From an uncultured Lachnospiraceae bacterium (lineage in GTDB: Bacteria; Bacillota; Clostridia; Lachnospirales; Lachnospiraceae): 61,609 bases of DNA. The stretch covers positions 1 to 61,609 of the forward strand of contig CAJTMW010000005.1 of the NCBI GenBank assembly GCA_910577275.1. The letters are read 5' to 3'. A program made the translations under genes and the position numbers. How positions within the stretch are numbered: the first letter of the stretch is position 1; each line of letters begins with the position of its first letter. The notes under the pieces were generated by a model that saw only the letters and a program-made list of their open reading frames with translations, did not search any database and was not told the origin of the DNA. Below, one piece after another: positions 51,472 to 59,238 of the stretch.

Positions 51472-52359
51472 ATGGAATGGGTCGATAAATTAAACCAGAG
51501 CATGAATTATATTGAGGAACATTTGACAGGGGAAATTGATTATGAACAGCTTGGACGGATTGCCTGCTGCTCCGCCTATCACTATCAGAGGATGTTTACG
51601 TATATGGCGGGCATTTCCCTGGCAGAGTATATCCGAAGAAGAAAAATGTCTCTGGCAGCGGTAGATTTGCAGGGCGGAAACGAGCGGATTATCGATATTG
51701 CAGAGAAGTACGGTTACCGCTCCCCGACGGCATTTAACAGAGCGTTCCAGTCTTTCCACGGGATAGCTCCGTCGTCCGTGAAGGGCGAAGGCGTATCCGT
51801 GAAATCTTTTTCCCCCATTGTGTTTAATATCGCTGTGAAAGGAGCGACAGAAATGAATTATCGAATCGAGAAAAAAGAAGCCTTCCGTATTATTGGCGTA
51901 TCTGCGCCGCTTGACAAAGAAATCGAAAATAATTTTATGGTTGTGCCGACGATGTGGCAGGATTTGTCTGCAAACGGAACAATACAGAAGCTGGCAGGGA
52001 TGATGGACGCGCCGCCAATGGGGCTTTTAGGCGTGAGCGCCTGTAACGACGAGGAACAATGGAAATATTTTATTGCGGTTTCCAGTACAAAGGCAAGGGG
52101 TGAATTTGAAGAATATACCGTGCCTGCATCTACCTGGGCAATCTTTTCCGGAACGGGAACAAACCGGTCGATTCAGGAATTGGAACAGCGAATTATAACA
52201 GAGTGGCTTCCCGCCTCCGGGTATGAATATGCCAACGCCCCCGATATTGAGGTGTACCTGAATCCCGACCCGCAGAACGCGCAGTATGAGGTGTGGATAC
52301 CTGTAGAAAACAGGCGCGCCACGCTCCGCGAGCCGGATTATTGTGAGAAAAAGGCATAA
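51472..52359 (+). CDS. AraC-family regulator with GyrI-like effector domain
   Basis: A 295-residue regulator. The N-terminal double helix-turn-helix (about 8-105; YEQLGRIACCSAYHYQRMFT and IAEKYGYRSPTAFNRAFQSF) is followed by a GyrI-like/effector-binding domain (about 130-290; YRIEKKEAFRIIGVSAPL start, EYTVPASTWAIFSG core). This domain combination is seen in Rob-like and multidrug-sensing regulators. AAGGAGGTATCAC precedes ATG 51472. The two small genes that follow may be in the same transcript. Confidence 0.9.
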   Translation: MEWVDKLNQSMNYIEEHLTGEIDYEQLGRIACCSAYHYQRMFTYMAGISLAEYIRRRKMSLAAVDLQGGNERIIDIAEKYGYRSPTAFNRAFQSFHGIAPSSVKGEGVSVKSFSPIVFNIAVKGATEMNYRIEKKEAFRIIGVSAPLDKEIENNFMVVPTMWQDLSANGTIQKLAGMMDAPPMGLLGVSACNDEEQWKYFIAVSSTKARGEFEEYTVPASTWAIFSGTGTNRSIQELEQRIITEWLPASGYEYANAPDIEVYLNPDPQNAQYEVWIPVENRRATLREPDYCEKKA

Positions 52360-52370
52360 CGGAGGGACTT

Positions 52371-52859
52371 ATGGATGATAAATTTAGTAAGTTTATGGAA
52401 ACGGTTGACGGGCGTTTTTGCAGTTTTGTGAAACAAATCGACGAATATCTGACAGCAATGGGCTGTAAGTGTGGCATAAAACTGCAAAAGAGCGGCTACG
52501 TTGTGTCTTATATGTTAAGCGGCAGTAAAAGGACTTTGGCGACATTCGTATCCCGGAAAACGGGGATGAGGCTCCGCATTTATCCTGAGCATATACAGGA
52601 ATATCAGGGCTTTCTTGATACGCTGCCCGAAAAGATGAAAAAGGAAATCAAAAAAGCATCCCCCTGCAAACGTCTTATCAATCCCGATGACTGTAATCCG
52701 AAATGTGTAATGGGATATACGTTTGTGCTGGATGGCGAGCGGTATCAGAAATGCCGTTATATGGCGTTCCAGCCTGCATTGAGTGAGGAGAACAATCCCT
52801 GCATAAAACAGTTCCTGGAAAAGGAGTTGCTGGCGGCGGAGACTGCCGGGAAAGGGTAG
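52371..52859 (+). CDS. Conserved hypothetical protein with a cysteine-rich segment
   Basis: A 162-residue soluble protein. It has no signal peptide or membrane span. Features are an N-terminal helical part, a beta-rich centre (KSGYVVSYMLSGSKRTLATF) and cysteines in KASPCKRLINPDDCNPKC that could bind metal, plus CRYMAFQPAL. I do not recognise the family with confidence. CGGAGGGACTT precedes ATG 52371, 11 bp after the AraC-type gene, which suggests it may be its target or partner. Confidence 0.65.
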   Translation: MDDKFSKFMETVDGRFCSFVKQIDEYLTAMGCKCGIKLQKSGYVVSYMLSGSKRTLATFVSRKTGMRLRIYPEHIQEYQGFLDTLPEKMKKEIKKASPCKRLINPDDCNPKCVMGYTFVLDGERYQKCRYMAFQPALSEENNPCIKQFLEKELLAAETAGKG

Positions 52860-52969
52860 GTGCTTTGGACTATAAGTCCAATGACAAACAAACTTATCCA
52901 CTGTATAATTCTGACTGTAAGATGGCGGAAGGCAGTTTGCCGGGCATAGAATTTTACAGGAGGAACGCT

Positions 52970-53629
52970 ATGAGTGACAGAATGTTGGTAACGCAGGCCC
53001 TTGACGAAAGGGATTTGCTGGCGAAGAAGATTAGGGACAAGATTGCAAAAGCAGGCTTTGTGGATACAATCAGGCCGAATGAGGATAAGGCCCTTGACAG
53101 CCGCGCGACGAGGGAGGAATTTGCGCGGCAGGCGGAAGCGGCATATCAGCAGATTCAGGATTTGACAGACCGTTTTCAGCGTATTGACGCTGCGATTGTG
53201 GCATCCAACGCGCAGACTTTAATTAACACATCCTATGGGGAGTTTACGGTTGCCGGAGCTGTTTCGCTCCGCAGCAGGCTGCGCGGAAGCGGGTCGTATG
53301 ACGGTGAAATCGACTTCGAATCGGCTCTCCGCATCCGTATGGAGGAGGAGCTTCATAAGGGGCTTTCCCGTGCGGAGCAGAAGAACAGACAGCTTCAGAC
53401 TACTGCTGAGAGTATGCGCTTGTCCATTCTTGGCAGGGAGACCAGAGTTAAGGATGAAAAGCCCCTTGAAGTGGTGGACGCTTATGTCCGTGAGAACACT
53501 ACCGAGCTTGTAGACCCTTTGAATATTCGGAATAAAATCGAGAAGCTGAGAGAAAAGAGAGACACGCTCCTTACCGAGCTGGACACGCAGATTAAGGTGT
53601 CCAACGCCACGACCTTTGTTACAGTTTAG
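52970..53629 (+). CDS. Coiled-coil hypothetical protein, possibly DIP1984/septicolysin-like
   Basis: A 219-residue largely helical protein. N- and C-terminal helices (QALDERDLLAKKIRDKI; IEKLREKRDTLLTELDTQI) flank a central part with LTDRFQRIDAAIVASNAQTL and SLRSRL, which recalls the DIP1984/septicolysin family layout. The match is by pattern and weak. Similar proteins have no defined role. ACAGGAGGAACGCT precedes ATG 52970; a longer frame from 52865 is rejected. Confidence 0.65.
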   Translation: MSDRMLVTQALDERDLLAKKIRDKIAKAGFVDTIRPNEDKALDSRATREEFARQAEAAYQQIQDLTDRFQRIDAAIVASNAQTLINTSYGEFTVAGAVSLRSRLRGSGSYDGEIDFESALRIRMEEELHKGLSRAEQKNRQLQTTAESMRLSILGRETRVKDEKPLEVVDAYVRENTTELVDPLNIRNKIEKLREKRDTLLTELDTQIKVSNATTFVTV

Positions 53630-54064
53630 CGCGTCCCGGTACGTCAACAGACTATAAATATCTGCCTGCAGCACGAAATTTTCAAACCCGGTTCCCCGAT
53701 AACAGGGTAATGTTAATAAAAATACCGGATGCAAACCGGTAAAGCCGTACGTGTCTTTGAAACACGCAGGGGTGAATATTGGCGGGATGACAATCCGCAG
53801 CTTAACGGTTTTGTATTTTGGGTAAAGCTTCAATCAGCGTTGTTTAACGTTTGTGCCGTTTAACAGTTAACTGGCAACGTATAACTTTCTTTCAGGCATA
53901 GACATATGCCGAAATCCATGAAAAAGGTCGGGACGTTGAACCGGTTGGTCCGAAAATATCCTCATGGCTGTGCTGCAGGCATTAAAGCAGGTAAAATAAT
54001 TTTGTTTGCACTTAAATATTTTTGTTATTTCAAAAATTCTCTGGCATATTTACCACATAATCCA
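53630..54064 (+). other. Intergenic region with three consecutive small hairpins
   Basis: No gene is present. From 53733 to 53805 three hairpins follow each other: ACCGG-ATGCAAA-CCGGT, CGTGT-CTTTGAA-ACACG and GCGGGAT-GACA-ATCCGC. The cluster could be a structured RNA or leader remnant. It lies upstream of the diguanylate cyclase but before that gene's promoter. I could not match it to a known riboswitch class. Confidence 0.35.
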
Positions 54065-54142
54065 TTTTCGTAAATTTATACCCGATTTTCGTGAATTTAC
54101 ACCCGATTTGCGCTTGCAAAACATATCTTACTTATGTATAAT
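54065..54142 (+). promoter_or_regulatory. Diguanylate-cyclase promoter with two 21-bp tandem repeats
   Basis: Two adjacent 21-bp units (54065-54085 and 54086-54106) differ at two positions and each contains a GT[AG]AATTTA[TC]AC core. Directly behind them TTGCAA (54114-54119), a 17-bp spacer and TATAAT (54137-54142) form a promoter. A factor binding twice on the same DNA face just upstream of -35 would be an activator. Confidence 0.75.
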
Positions 54143-54229
54143 TTCAAAAGGTATGTATGATATATGAATGACAAATTCTCTGGAAAGTTTGCAAATGCAG
54201 AAAAATGTGATGCGGAAATGAGGGAAGAC

Positions 54230-55147
54230 ATGGAAAAAATATTGATTGTTGACGACAGTCTTTTGCAGGCGGCTCAGTTGAAAAAAATTTTGGAAAGCGA
54301 CTATGATATCACGCTCAGCCACACGGCGGACGAAGGACTGGCTCTGGCCGGTTCAGGCGATTATTCGCTGATTTTGCTGGATGTGATTATGCCGGGAATG
54401 GACGGGTTTACATTGCTGAAAAAGCTGCAGGAGGAAGTCATTACGCAGAGTGTCCCGGTAATATTGATTACAAGTCTTTCTGATATCGAAAACGAGCAGC
54501 GCGGGCTTACGTTAGGCGCGGTGGATTATATCACCAAACCGTTTCATCCGTTGATTGTAAAGGCCAGGGTCAATACCCATATCAAACTGTATAAGTACCG
54601 CAAGCAGGTTGAGTATCAGTCCATGACCGACCAGCTGACAGGAATTGCGAACCGCCGCCGTCATGACCTCTACAGCATTATGAAATGGAAGGAAGCGACC
54701 CGGCTTCAGATTCCGTTTTCCATTTGTATGTTTGATATTGACCACTTTAAGGCATATAACGATACCTATGGGCACCCGGCGGGAGATAAAGTGATAGCTG
54801 CCGTGGCGCAGACAATTAAGCAGTACCTGCAGCGTACAACGGATTTTATCGCCCGTTATGGGGGAGAAGAATTTGTTGCGATTATCTTAGGCGGTGAGGC
54901 GCGGGCCAATTTTGAATATCTGAAAAAAATCCGGCAGGGAGTCGAGAAGCTCCACATCCCTCATACCGGCAACGTTTCAGAATGGGTGACAATCAGTATG
55001 GGTGGAGTGACAGTTGCGCCTCATAATAATGAAAAGTATGCCGATTACCTGAAAATAGCAGATACCATGCTATATGACGCGAAGCGTTTCGGAAGAAATC
55101 AGGTGGTGTGGTACAGCGGTAATAAAGAACAGTGGCGTGAAAAATGA
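54230..55147 (+). CDS. Response regulator diguanylate cyclase (REC-GGDEF)
   Basis: A 305-residue protein with a receiver domain (about 1-120; acceptor Asp in ILLDVIMPG, Lys in ITKPFHP) and a GGDEF domain (about 140-300) with the active-site RYGGEEF and an inhibitory RxxD site (RTTD) five residues before it. It should make cyclic di-GMP when phosphorylated. I chose ATG 54230 (GAGGGAAGAC upstream); ATG 54164 in frame would add 22 residues of no known domain. The cognate kinase is not adjacent. Confidence 0.88.
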   Translation: MEKILIVDDSLLQAAQLKKILESDYDITLSHTADEGLALAGSGDYSLILLDVIMPGMDGFTLLKKLQEEVITQSVPVILITSLSDIENEQRGLTLGAVDYITKPFHPLIVKARVNTHIKLYKYRKQVEYQSMTDQLTGIANRRRHDLYSIMKWKEATRLQIPFSICMFDIDHFKAYNDTYGHPAGDKVIAAVAQTIKQYLQRTTDFIARYGGEEFVAIILGGEARANFEYLKKIRQGVEKLHIPHTGNVSEWVTISMGGVTVAPHNNEKYADYLKIADTMLYDAKRFGRNQVVWYSGNKEQWREK

Positions 55148-55177
55148 TTCCTGACAGGATAAAAATGAGAATGCAGT

Positions 55178-56098
55178 ATGTATCTGGATAATTTTAAACT
55201 GCCGATTGAAAAAGAAGATAAGCTGATACGCGAGCGCATGATACATAACGGCGGGCCCCATGGCTATATTGACAATCTCCACCCCTGCGGGCTGTTTTCC
55301 GACAAAAGGCTTTATGAGATAAATTTTGACACGATTACTGTCTTTTACGGGGAAAACGGTTCAGGGAAAAGCACGTTGCTCAATTTGATTGCAAACAAAC
55401 TTGGACTCCACAGGGTGGCTCCCTTCAATTCTTCGGAGCTGTTTGATTCCTATACCCGTGAGTGTACTTATTCTTTGGGATATGATGATGAAGGGCAAAA
55501 ATGCCGGATTCCTGCCGGCAGCAGTATTATCACCAGCGACGATGTATTTGACTATATGCTTGCGGTCCGAACGAATAATCAGGACATTGCCGGGAATATG
55601 GAGGAGGCAAGGGAAGAATGGGCAGGATTGAAATTCGGTGAAACGGTCAAGTTCAGCGGTCTGGAGGATTACGAGAAAATCCGTCTGCAGGTGCTGGCGC
55701 GGAGAAAATCTCTGACGAGAAGGCAGTTTATAAAGAAAACTGCCGGGGAGGAGGTAAAGCTTGGCAGCAACGGGGAGACGGCCTTTGAGTACTTCGATTC
55801 CAGGCTGAAAAACGACACGCTCTACTGCCTTGACGAGCCTGAAAACAGTCTTTCTCCCGGGCTGTAGCTTGCCCTTGCAGAACTTATTGCGAAGATGGCG
55901 AGATTTTGCGGATGTCAGTTTATTCTTGCAACGCATTCCCCTTTTTTTCTGTCGCTTTCAGGCGCCAGAATATACGATTTAGACGAAACGCCGGTAGACA
56001 TCAAAAACTGGTGGGAGCTTAGGAATACCAAAACTTATTTTGATTTTTTCTATAAAAACCGAAGATTCTTTATGAGAGAGGACCCGGATGGGGATTAA
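55178..56098 (+). pseudogene. ABC/RecF-like AAA ATPase with one amber codon
   Basis: The frame encodes a 306-codon ATPase: Walker A in FYGENGSGKSTLLN, Walker B in YCLDEPENSLSP and the switch histidine in LATHSPFF. It is interrupted only by TAG at 55865-55867, between SPGL and LALAEL, where relatives carry a polar residue, probably Gln (CAG). Everything before and after is in the same frame and well preserved, so the mutation is recent. The product would stop right after Walker B. Confidence 0.87.
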
Positions 56099-56114
56099 GG
56101 GGGCGTCCGCCCCC
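56099..56114. terminator. Short GC-rich hairpin between convergent genes
   Basis: GGGGGCG (56099-56105), two bases and CGCCCCC (56108-56114) could terminate transcription from both sides, though no long T run follows. Confidence 0.4.
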
Positions 56115-57853
56115 TACTTCTTATTTACAATCAGTTTGAGGATTTCAGGAATATCATCCACAGTTTTTCCATAATAGGCGTATTTCACGGTCATGTCAAT
56201 ATCAATCAAAAATACGGCGGGAAGCTGGCGGGAGCGTCCCTCGCTTTTTTGCTCCTCATACATGGAGGCTGCCATTTTTCGGATTCCGCCCATAAGCTTA
56301 ATCATTCTTGGGGAAGCGGCGACCATGCTTAAGTCGCTGTCAGCTTCAAACACATTATACCGGTCATAGAGCTTCGCCTTCGGGTCGCAAATAATATCAA
56401 AAGGATATTTCGTCTTTTCCAGCGTTGCCTGTGTGGATTGCAGAACCACTTTGACATCGTAACCGGCAAGGCGTATTGCCGGATAGCTGGCGGTAATTCT
56501 GGCAATCAAAAGCTTACACAGAGCGCAGGAATAATACCGGGAAAAGATAATCAGCGTGGGCTTTTGGATGGTTTTCGCCAGATTGAGGGCCGTTGCTGAG
56601 GGAGTATCGTAGATAAAGCCGTCCAGCTTGTCGCCGACTGCAAGCGTTTTATGGTAAGGCTTTCCTTCGGTTTCCCAAATGGCTCTCTGCTTTTCCACGG
56701 CAGCCTTAAAACGTTCCATGGAGCGCCTTACGGTAACGGGGGAGCAGGCGATATTGAACCGCTCGAAGCCGCGCCCGGCAGGCCCGAAAATGTAGCCCTC
56801 GTCCAGCCACAATCCGGCTTCCTCCTTCATAAGCTTTTCCAGCTCGTAGTGCGTCATGCCGAGGGCGCGGCAGTCCACCCAGAGCAAATAGGTGCCCTCC
56901 AGAGGAAATACGGTTATTTCCGGGAGGTGCTCCGCCATAAAATCCTTTATGTATTTTGCGTTGTCACTGACTGTCTGAATCAGCTCCTCCAGCCAGTTCT
57001 CACAGTGATTGTAGGCGGCCTGACAGGCAGTATAAGCTAAAATGTTCAGATGAGTGCTCAGGGTCAGCATTGCCGCAACGCGAACTTTTTTACAGGCGTC
57101 CGGGTCCTGGATGATGATATTGGAGCATTGCATGCCGGCCAGATTGAAGGTTTTGCTGGGGGCGGTGCAGACAGCACAGATTCTGGCGGCGGTTTCGGAC
57201 AAAGACGCCATCACCGTATGCTGGTAGCCGGGCATTATCAGGTCGTGGTGAATTTCATCGTCAATGATAAAAACGCCGTTTCTGGCACAGATATCGACAA
57301 CGGCATTCAACTCATCCTTATCCCACACCCGCCCCACGGGATTGTGGGGGTTGCAGAACAGAAGCAGCCTGGCCTTTTTGTGGGAGGCTTTCTTCTCCAA
57401 ATCCGCATAGTCGATGGTATATCTGGAACCTGTCTGTTTCAATTCGGAATAGACGATATTGCGTTCTTTTGCAAGCACCGCCATATCAAACGGATAGTAG
57501 ACAGGCGTCAGGATAATCACGCTGTCGCCGGGATTGCTGAGGGCGTCAATCAGCAGACCAAGAGCGTAAACCACGCCGGGGGTTAAAACAATCTGCTGCG
57601 GCGTGACCGTAAAATTATGCCGGCGCTGCATCCAGCCGCAGACGGCCGTATAGTAAGCGTCAGTGGGGTCGGTGTATCCAAGAATTGTGGTGTCAATGGT
57701 GTTTTTTAACGCCTCTGCGATTTCGGGCGCGGTGGGAAATTCCATGTCGGCGGTGGACATGGGGACGCGCTCTGTGCCGGCGTCCGGCATCGCGTTCCAT
57801 TTGGAGCTGCCGCAGCCTGAGCGGTCAGGGATGGATGTAAAATCGTATTTCAT
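56114..57853 (-). CDS. PatB/MalY-type cystathionine beta-lyase fused to a peroxiredoxin-like domain
   Basis: A 579-residue fusion. Residues 1-390 are a PLP-dependent C-S lyase of the MalY/PatB family: DMEFPTAPEI start, CNPHNPVGRVW, DDEIHHDLIMPG and the cofactor lysine in TAPSKTFNLAG. It would split cystathionine or cysteine conjugates to thiol, pyruvate and ammonia. Residues about 405-578 resemble an AhpC/TSA-type peroxiredoxin-like domain with a CxxC pair (YSCALCKLL) and a VFLIDIDMTVKYAYYG strand pair. MalY proteins are about 390 residues, so the extension is unusual. Downstream of MarR in one operon. Confidence 0.85.
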   Translation of the reverse strand: MKYDFTSIPDRSGCGSSKWNAMPDAGTERVPMSTADMEFPTAPEIAEALKNTIDTTILGYTDPTDAYYTAVCGWMQRRHNFTVTPQQIVLTPGVVYALGLLIDALSNPGDSVIILTPVYYPFDMAVLAKERNIVYSELKQTGSRYTIDYADLEKKASHKKARLLLFCNPHNPVGRVWDKDELNAVVDICARNGVFIIDDEIHHDLIMPGYQHTVMASLSETAARICAVCTAPSKTFNLAGMQCSNIIIQDPDACKKVRVAAMLTLSTHLNILAYTACQAAYNHCENWLEELIQTVSDNAKYIKDFMAEHLPEITVFPLEGTYLLWVDCRALGMTHYELEKLMKEEAGLWLDEGYIFGPAGRGFERFNIACSPVTVRRSMERFKAAVEKQRAIWETEGKPYHKTLAVGDKLDGFIYDTPSATALNLAKTIQKPTLIIFSRYYSCALCKLLIARITASYPAIRLAGYDVKVVLQSTQATLEKTKYPFDIICDPKAKLYDRYNVFEADSDLSMVAASPRMIKLMGGIRKMAASMYEEQKSEGRSRQLPAVFLIDIDMTVKYAYYGKTVDDIPEILKLIVNKK

Positions 57854-57918
57854 GTTGTACCTCTTTTCTGTGTGCAGTTACCTTGTTTCTTTTTGCAGCA
57901 ATCCTGTTTCTTTTTACA

Positions 57919-58407
57919 TCATTGTTTTATCGGACCGGCCTGCGCTGTTTTTTCCAGTTTTTTTGCGTAGATGTCCACACAGGAGAGCAGAACCCGGTGA
58001 AAGGTTTCCAGTTCTTTGGCTGTGTGTGCTTTGAGCAGATGGTTTAAGGTGGCTGTGACCTGCTCTAAGTCAAACTGTCTGTGAAGCTGCGCCAATTTTT
58101 CTCCTTCGGGGGTGGGATGGAGATGTATGGTTTTGTCATTGCCGGGGAGCTTTCTTTTTTCCACATATCCTTTGCTGCAAAGCCGGTTCACATTTTTACT
58201 GGCGGCGCCTAATGTCCGGTTCCACATTCTGGCTATATCCGTGATGCATATTCCGGGAGTATCTGCAATCATGGCGAGGGTATGCATTTCAACCATATTT
58301 AAAATACTGCCCGTCCCATAGTCATGGGGAGTGTTGTAATCATCGCTGGCGTACATGACGAAGCGGTAGACATCCTCCATCATGGTGACATAACGTTCTG
58401 TTTCCAT
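57919..58407 (-). CDS. MarR-family transcriptional regulator
   Basis: A 162-residue MarR-type repressor with the winged helix around GICITDIARMWNRTLGAASK (recognition region), NVNRLCSKGYVEKRKL and the wing NDKTIHLHPTPEG. Its gene begins 3 bp after the upstream hydrolase gene and is followed by the lyase fusion. AAAGGAGAATGA precedes ATG 58407. It is the obvious candidate to bind the 31-bp repeats at 59127-59186 in the divergent promoter region. Confidence 0.9.
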   Translation of the reverse strand: METERYVTMMEDVYRFVMYASDDYNTPHDYGTGSILNMVEMHTLAMIADTPGICITDIARMWNRTLGAASKNVNRLCSKGYVEKRKLPGNDKTIHLHPTPEGEKLAQLHRQFDLEQVTATLNHLLKAHTAKELETFHRVLLSCVDIYAKKLEKTAQAGPIKQ

Positions 58408-58410
58408 TCA

Positions 58411-59106
58411 TCATTCTCCTTTACAGGCTCTTGCAAAAGCATTGAACAGATTCTGCTGCCTTTCGTTTTTTTTGCTCATATGCTCGGGATGCCACTGGAT
58501 GCCGATACAAAAGGGGTGGGAGGAAAGCTCAAGCCCCTCCGTAAATCCGTCTTCGCTGACTGCGGAAACGGTAAGCTCCGGGCCGGGGATATTTACTGCC
58601 TGATGGTGCAGGCTGTTGACAACGGCGGATTCCTCCCGGAAGATTTCCCGCAGTCTGGTATCGGGAGGAAAGCTGACCTTATGGCAGCCTCTGTTTTTGG
58701 AGGGAAAGTCGGCATGTTTGTATGTCTGCAAATCCCTGATATCCTGATGGAGCGAACCGCCAAAAAATACGTTTAAAAGCTGAACGCCCCGGCAGATGCA
58801 GAATATGGGTTTTCCTGACGGGAGAAAGGCTTCCAGCATTCTCCATTCCGCGGTGTCCCGAAGCTCATTGGGCTTGCCGCATTTTTCGGAAGGCTCCTGT
58901 CCATACAGCTTTGGATTGATATCCGCCCCGCCGGGAAGCAGCAGGCCGCTGCATTCCAGCATTTCGGAAACAGCTCTTTTTGTATCCTCAAGCGCAATCC
59001 AGCGCACATCCGCCCCGGCTCTTTGAAGGCTCTGGACATATTTGCTTTTCATATATCTGCGGAAAAGGTCGTTTCCCATCTGGGGAATGGCAATCACAGG
59101 ATTCAT
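58411..59106 (-). CDS. Class I glutamine-amidotransferase-like hydrolase (peptidase C26, PuuD type)
   Basis: A 231-residue gamma-glutamyl-gamma-aminobutyrate hydrolase-like protein. The nucleophile Cys is in FCICRGVQLLN, the catalytic His and Glu in IQWHPEHM, and LLLPGGADINPKLYG is the family's oxyanion loop. It probably removes gamma-glutamyl groups from small amines or peptides. GTCGGAGGTATTTAC precedes ATG 59106; an upstream in-frame ATG at 59142 lies in the promoter. First gene of the minus-strand operon. Confidence 0.9.
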   Translation of the reverse strand: MNPVIAIPQMGNDLFRRYMKSKYVQSLQRAGADVRWIALEDTKRAVSEMLECSGLLLPGGADINPKLYGQEPSEKCGKPNELRDTAEWRMLEAFLPSGKPIFCICRGVQLLNVFFGGSLHQDIRDLQTYKHADFPSKNRGCHKVSFPPDTRLREIFREESAVVNSLHHQAVNIPGPELTVSAVSEDGFTEGLELSSHPFCIGIQWHPEHMSKKNERQQNLFNAFARACKGE

Positions 59107-59126
59107 TGTAAATACCTCCGACATGT

Positions 59127-59216
59127 AAAAATACTTTACCATATCAACAATAGTAGCAAAAATACTTTACCACGTCAACAATAATGTTTGACGTACTTTC
59201 CCATGTATGCTATTCT
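59127..59216. promoter_or_regulatory. Divergent promoters with a 29-bp direct repeat
   Basis: Bases 59127-59155 and 59158-59186 are near-identical direct repeats with 31-bp spacing (both begin AAAAATACTTTACCA). Plus-strand promoter: TTGACG 59188-59193, 17 bp, TATTCT 59211-59216. Minus-strand promoter: TTGACG as complement of 59173-59178, 17 bp, TACTAT as complement of 59150-59155. The repeats cover the minus promoter and abut the plus -35, so one factor could control both sides. Confidence 0.75.
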
Positions 59217-59238
59217 GAAATTCAAAGGAGATACTTTT

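Noticed and set aside
53700..53810. c-di-GMP riboswitch upstream of the GGDEF gene
   Set aside because: GCAAA and AAGCC pieces recall the class I motif, but the conserved three-way junction and receptor helix could not be drawn, and the gene's promoter lies downstream of the hairpins.
28836..56098. Amber (TAG) recoding as an explanation for interrupted genes
   Set aside because: Several intact genes end with TAG (for example 34299 and 45139), and the maturase also has an in-frame TGA, so mutation is simpler.
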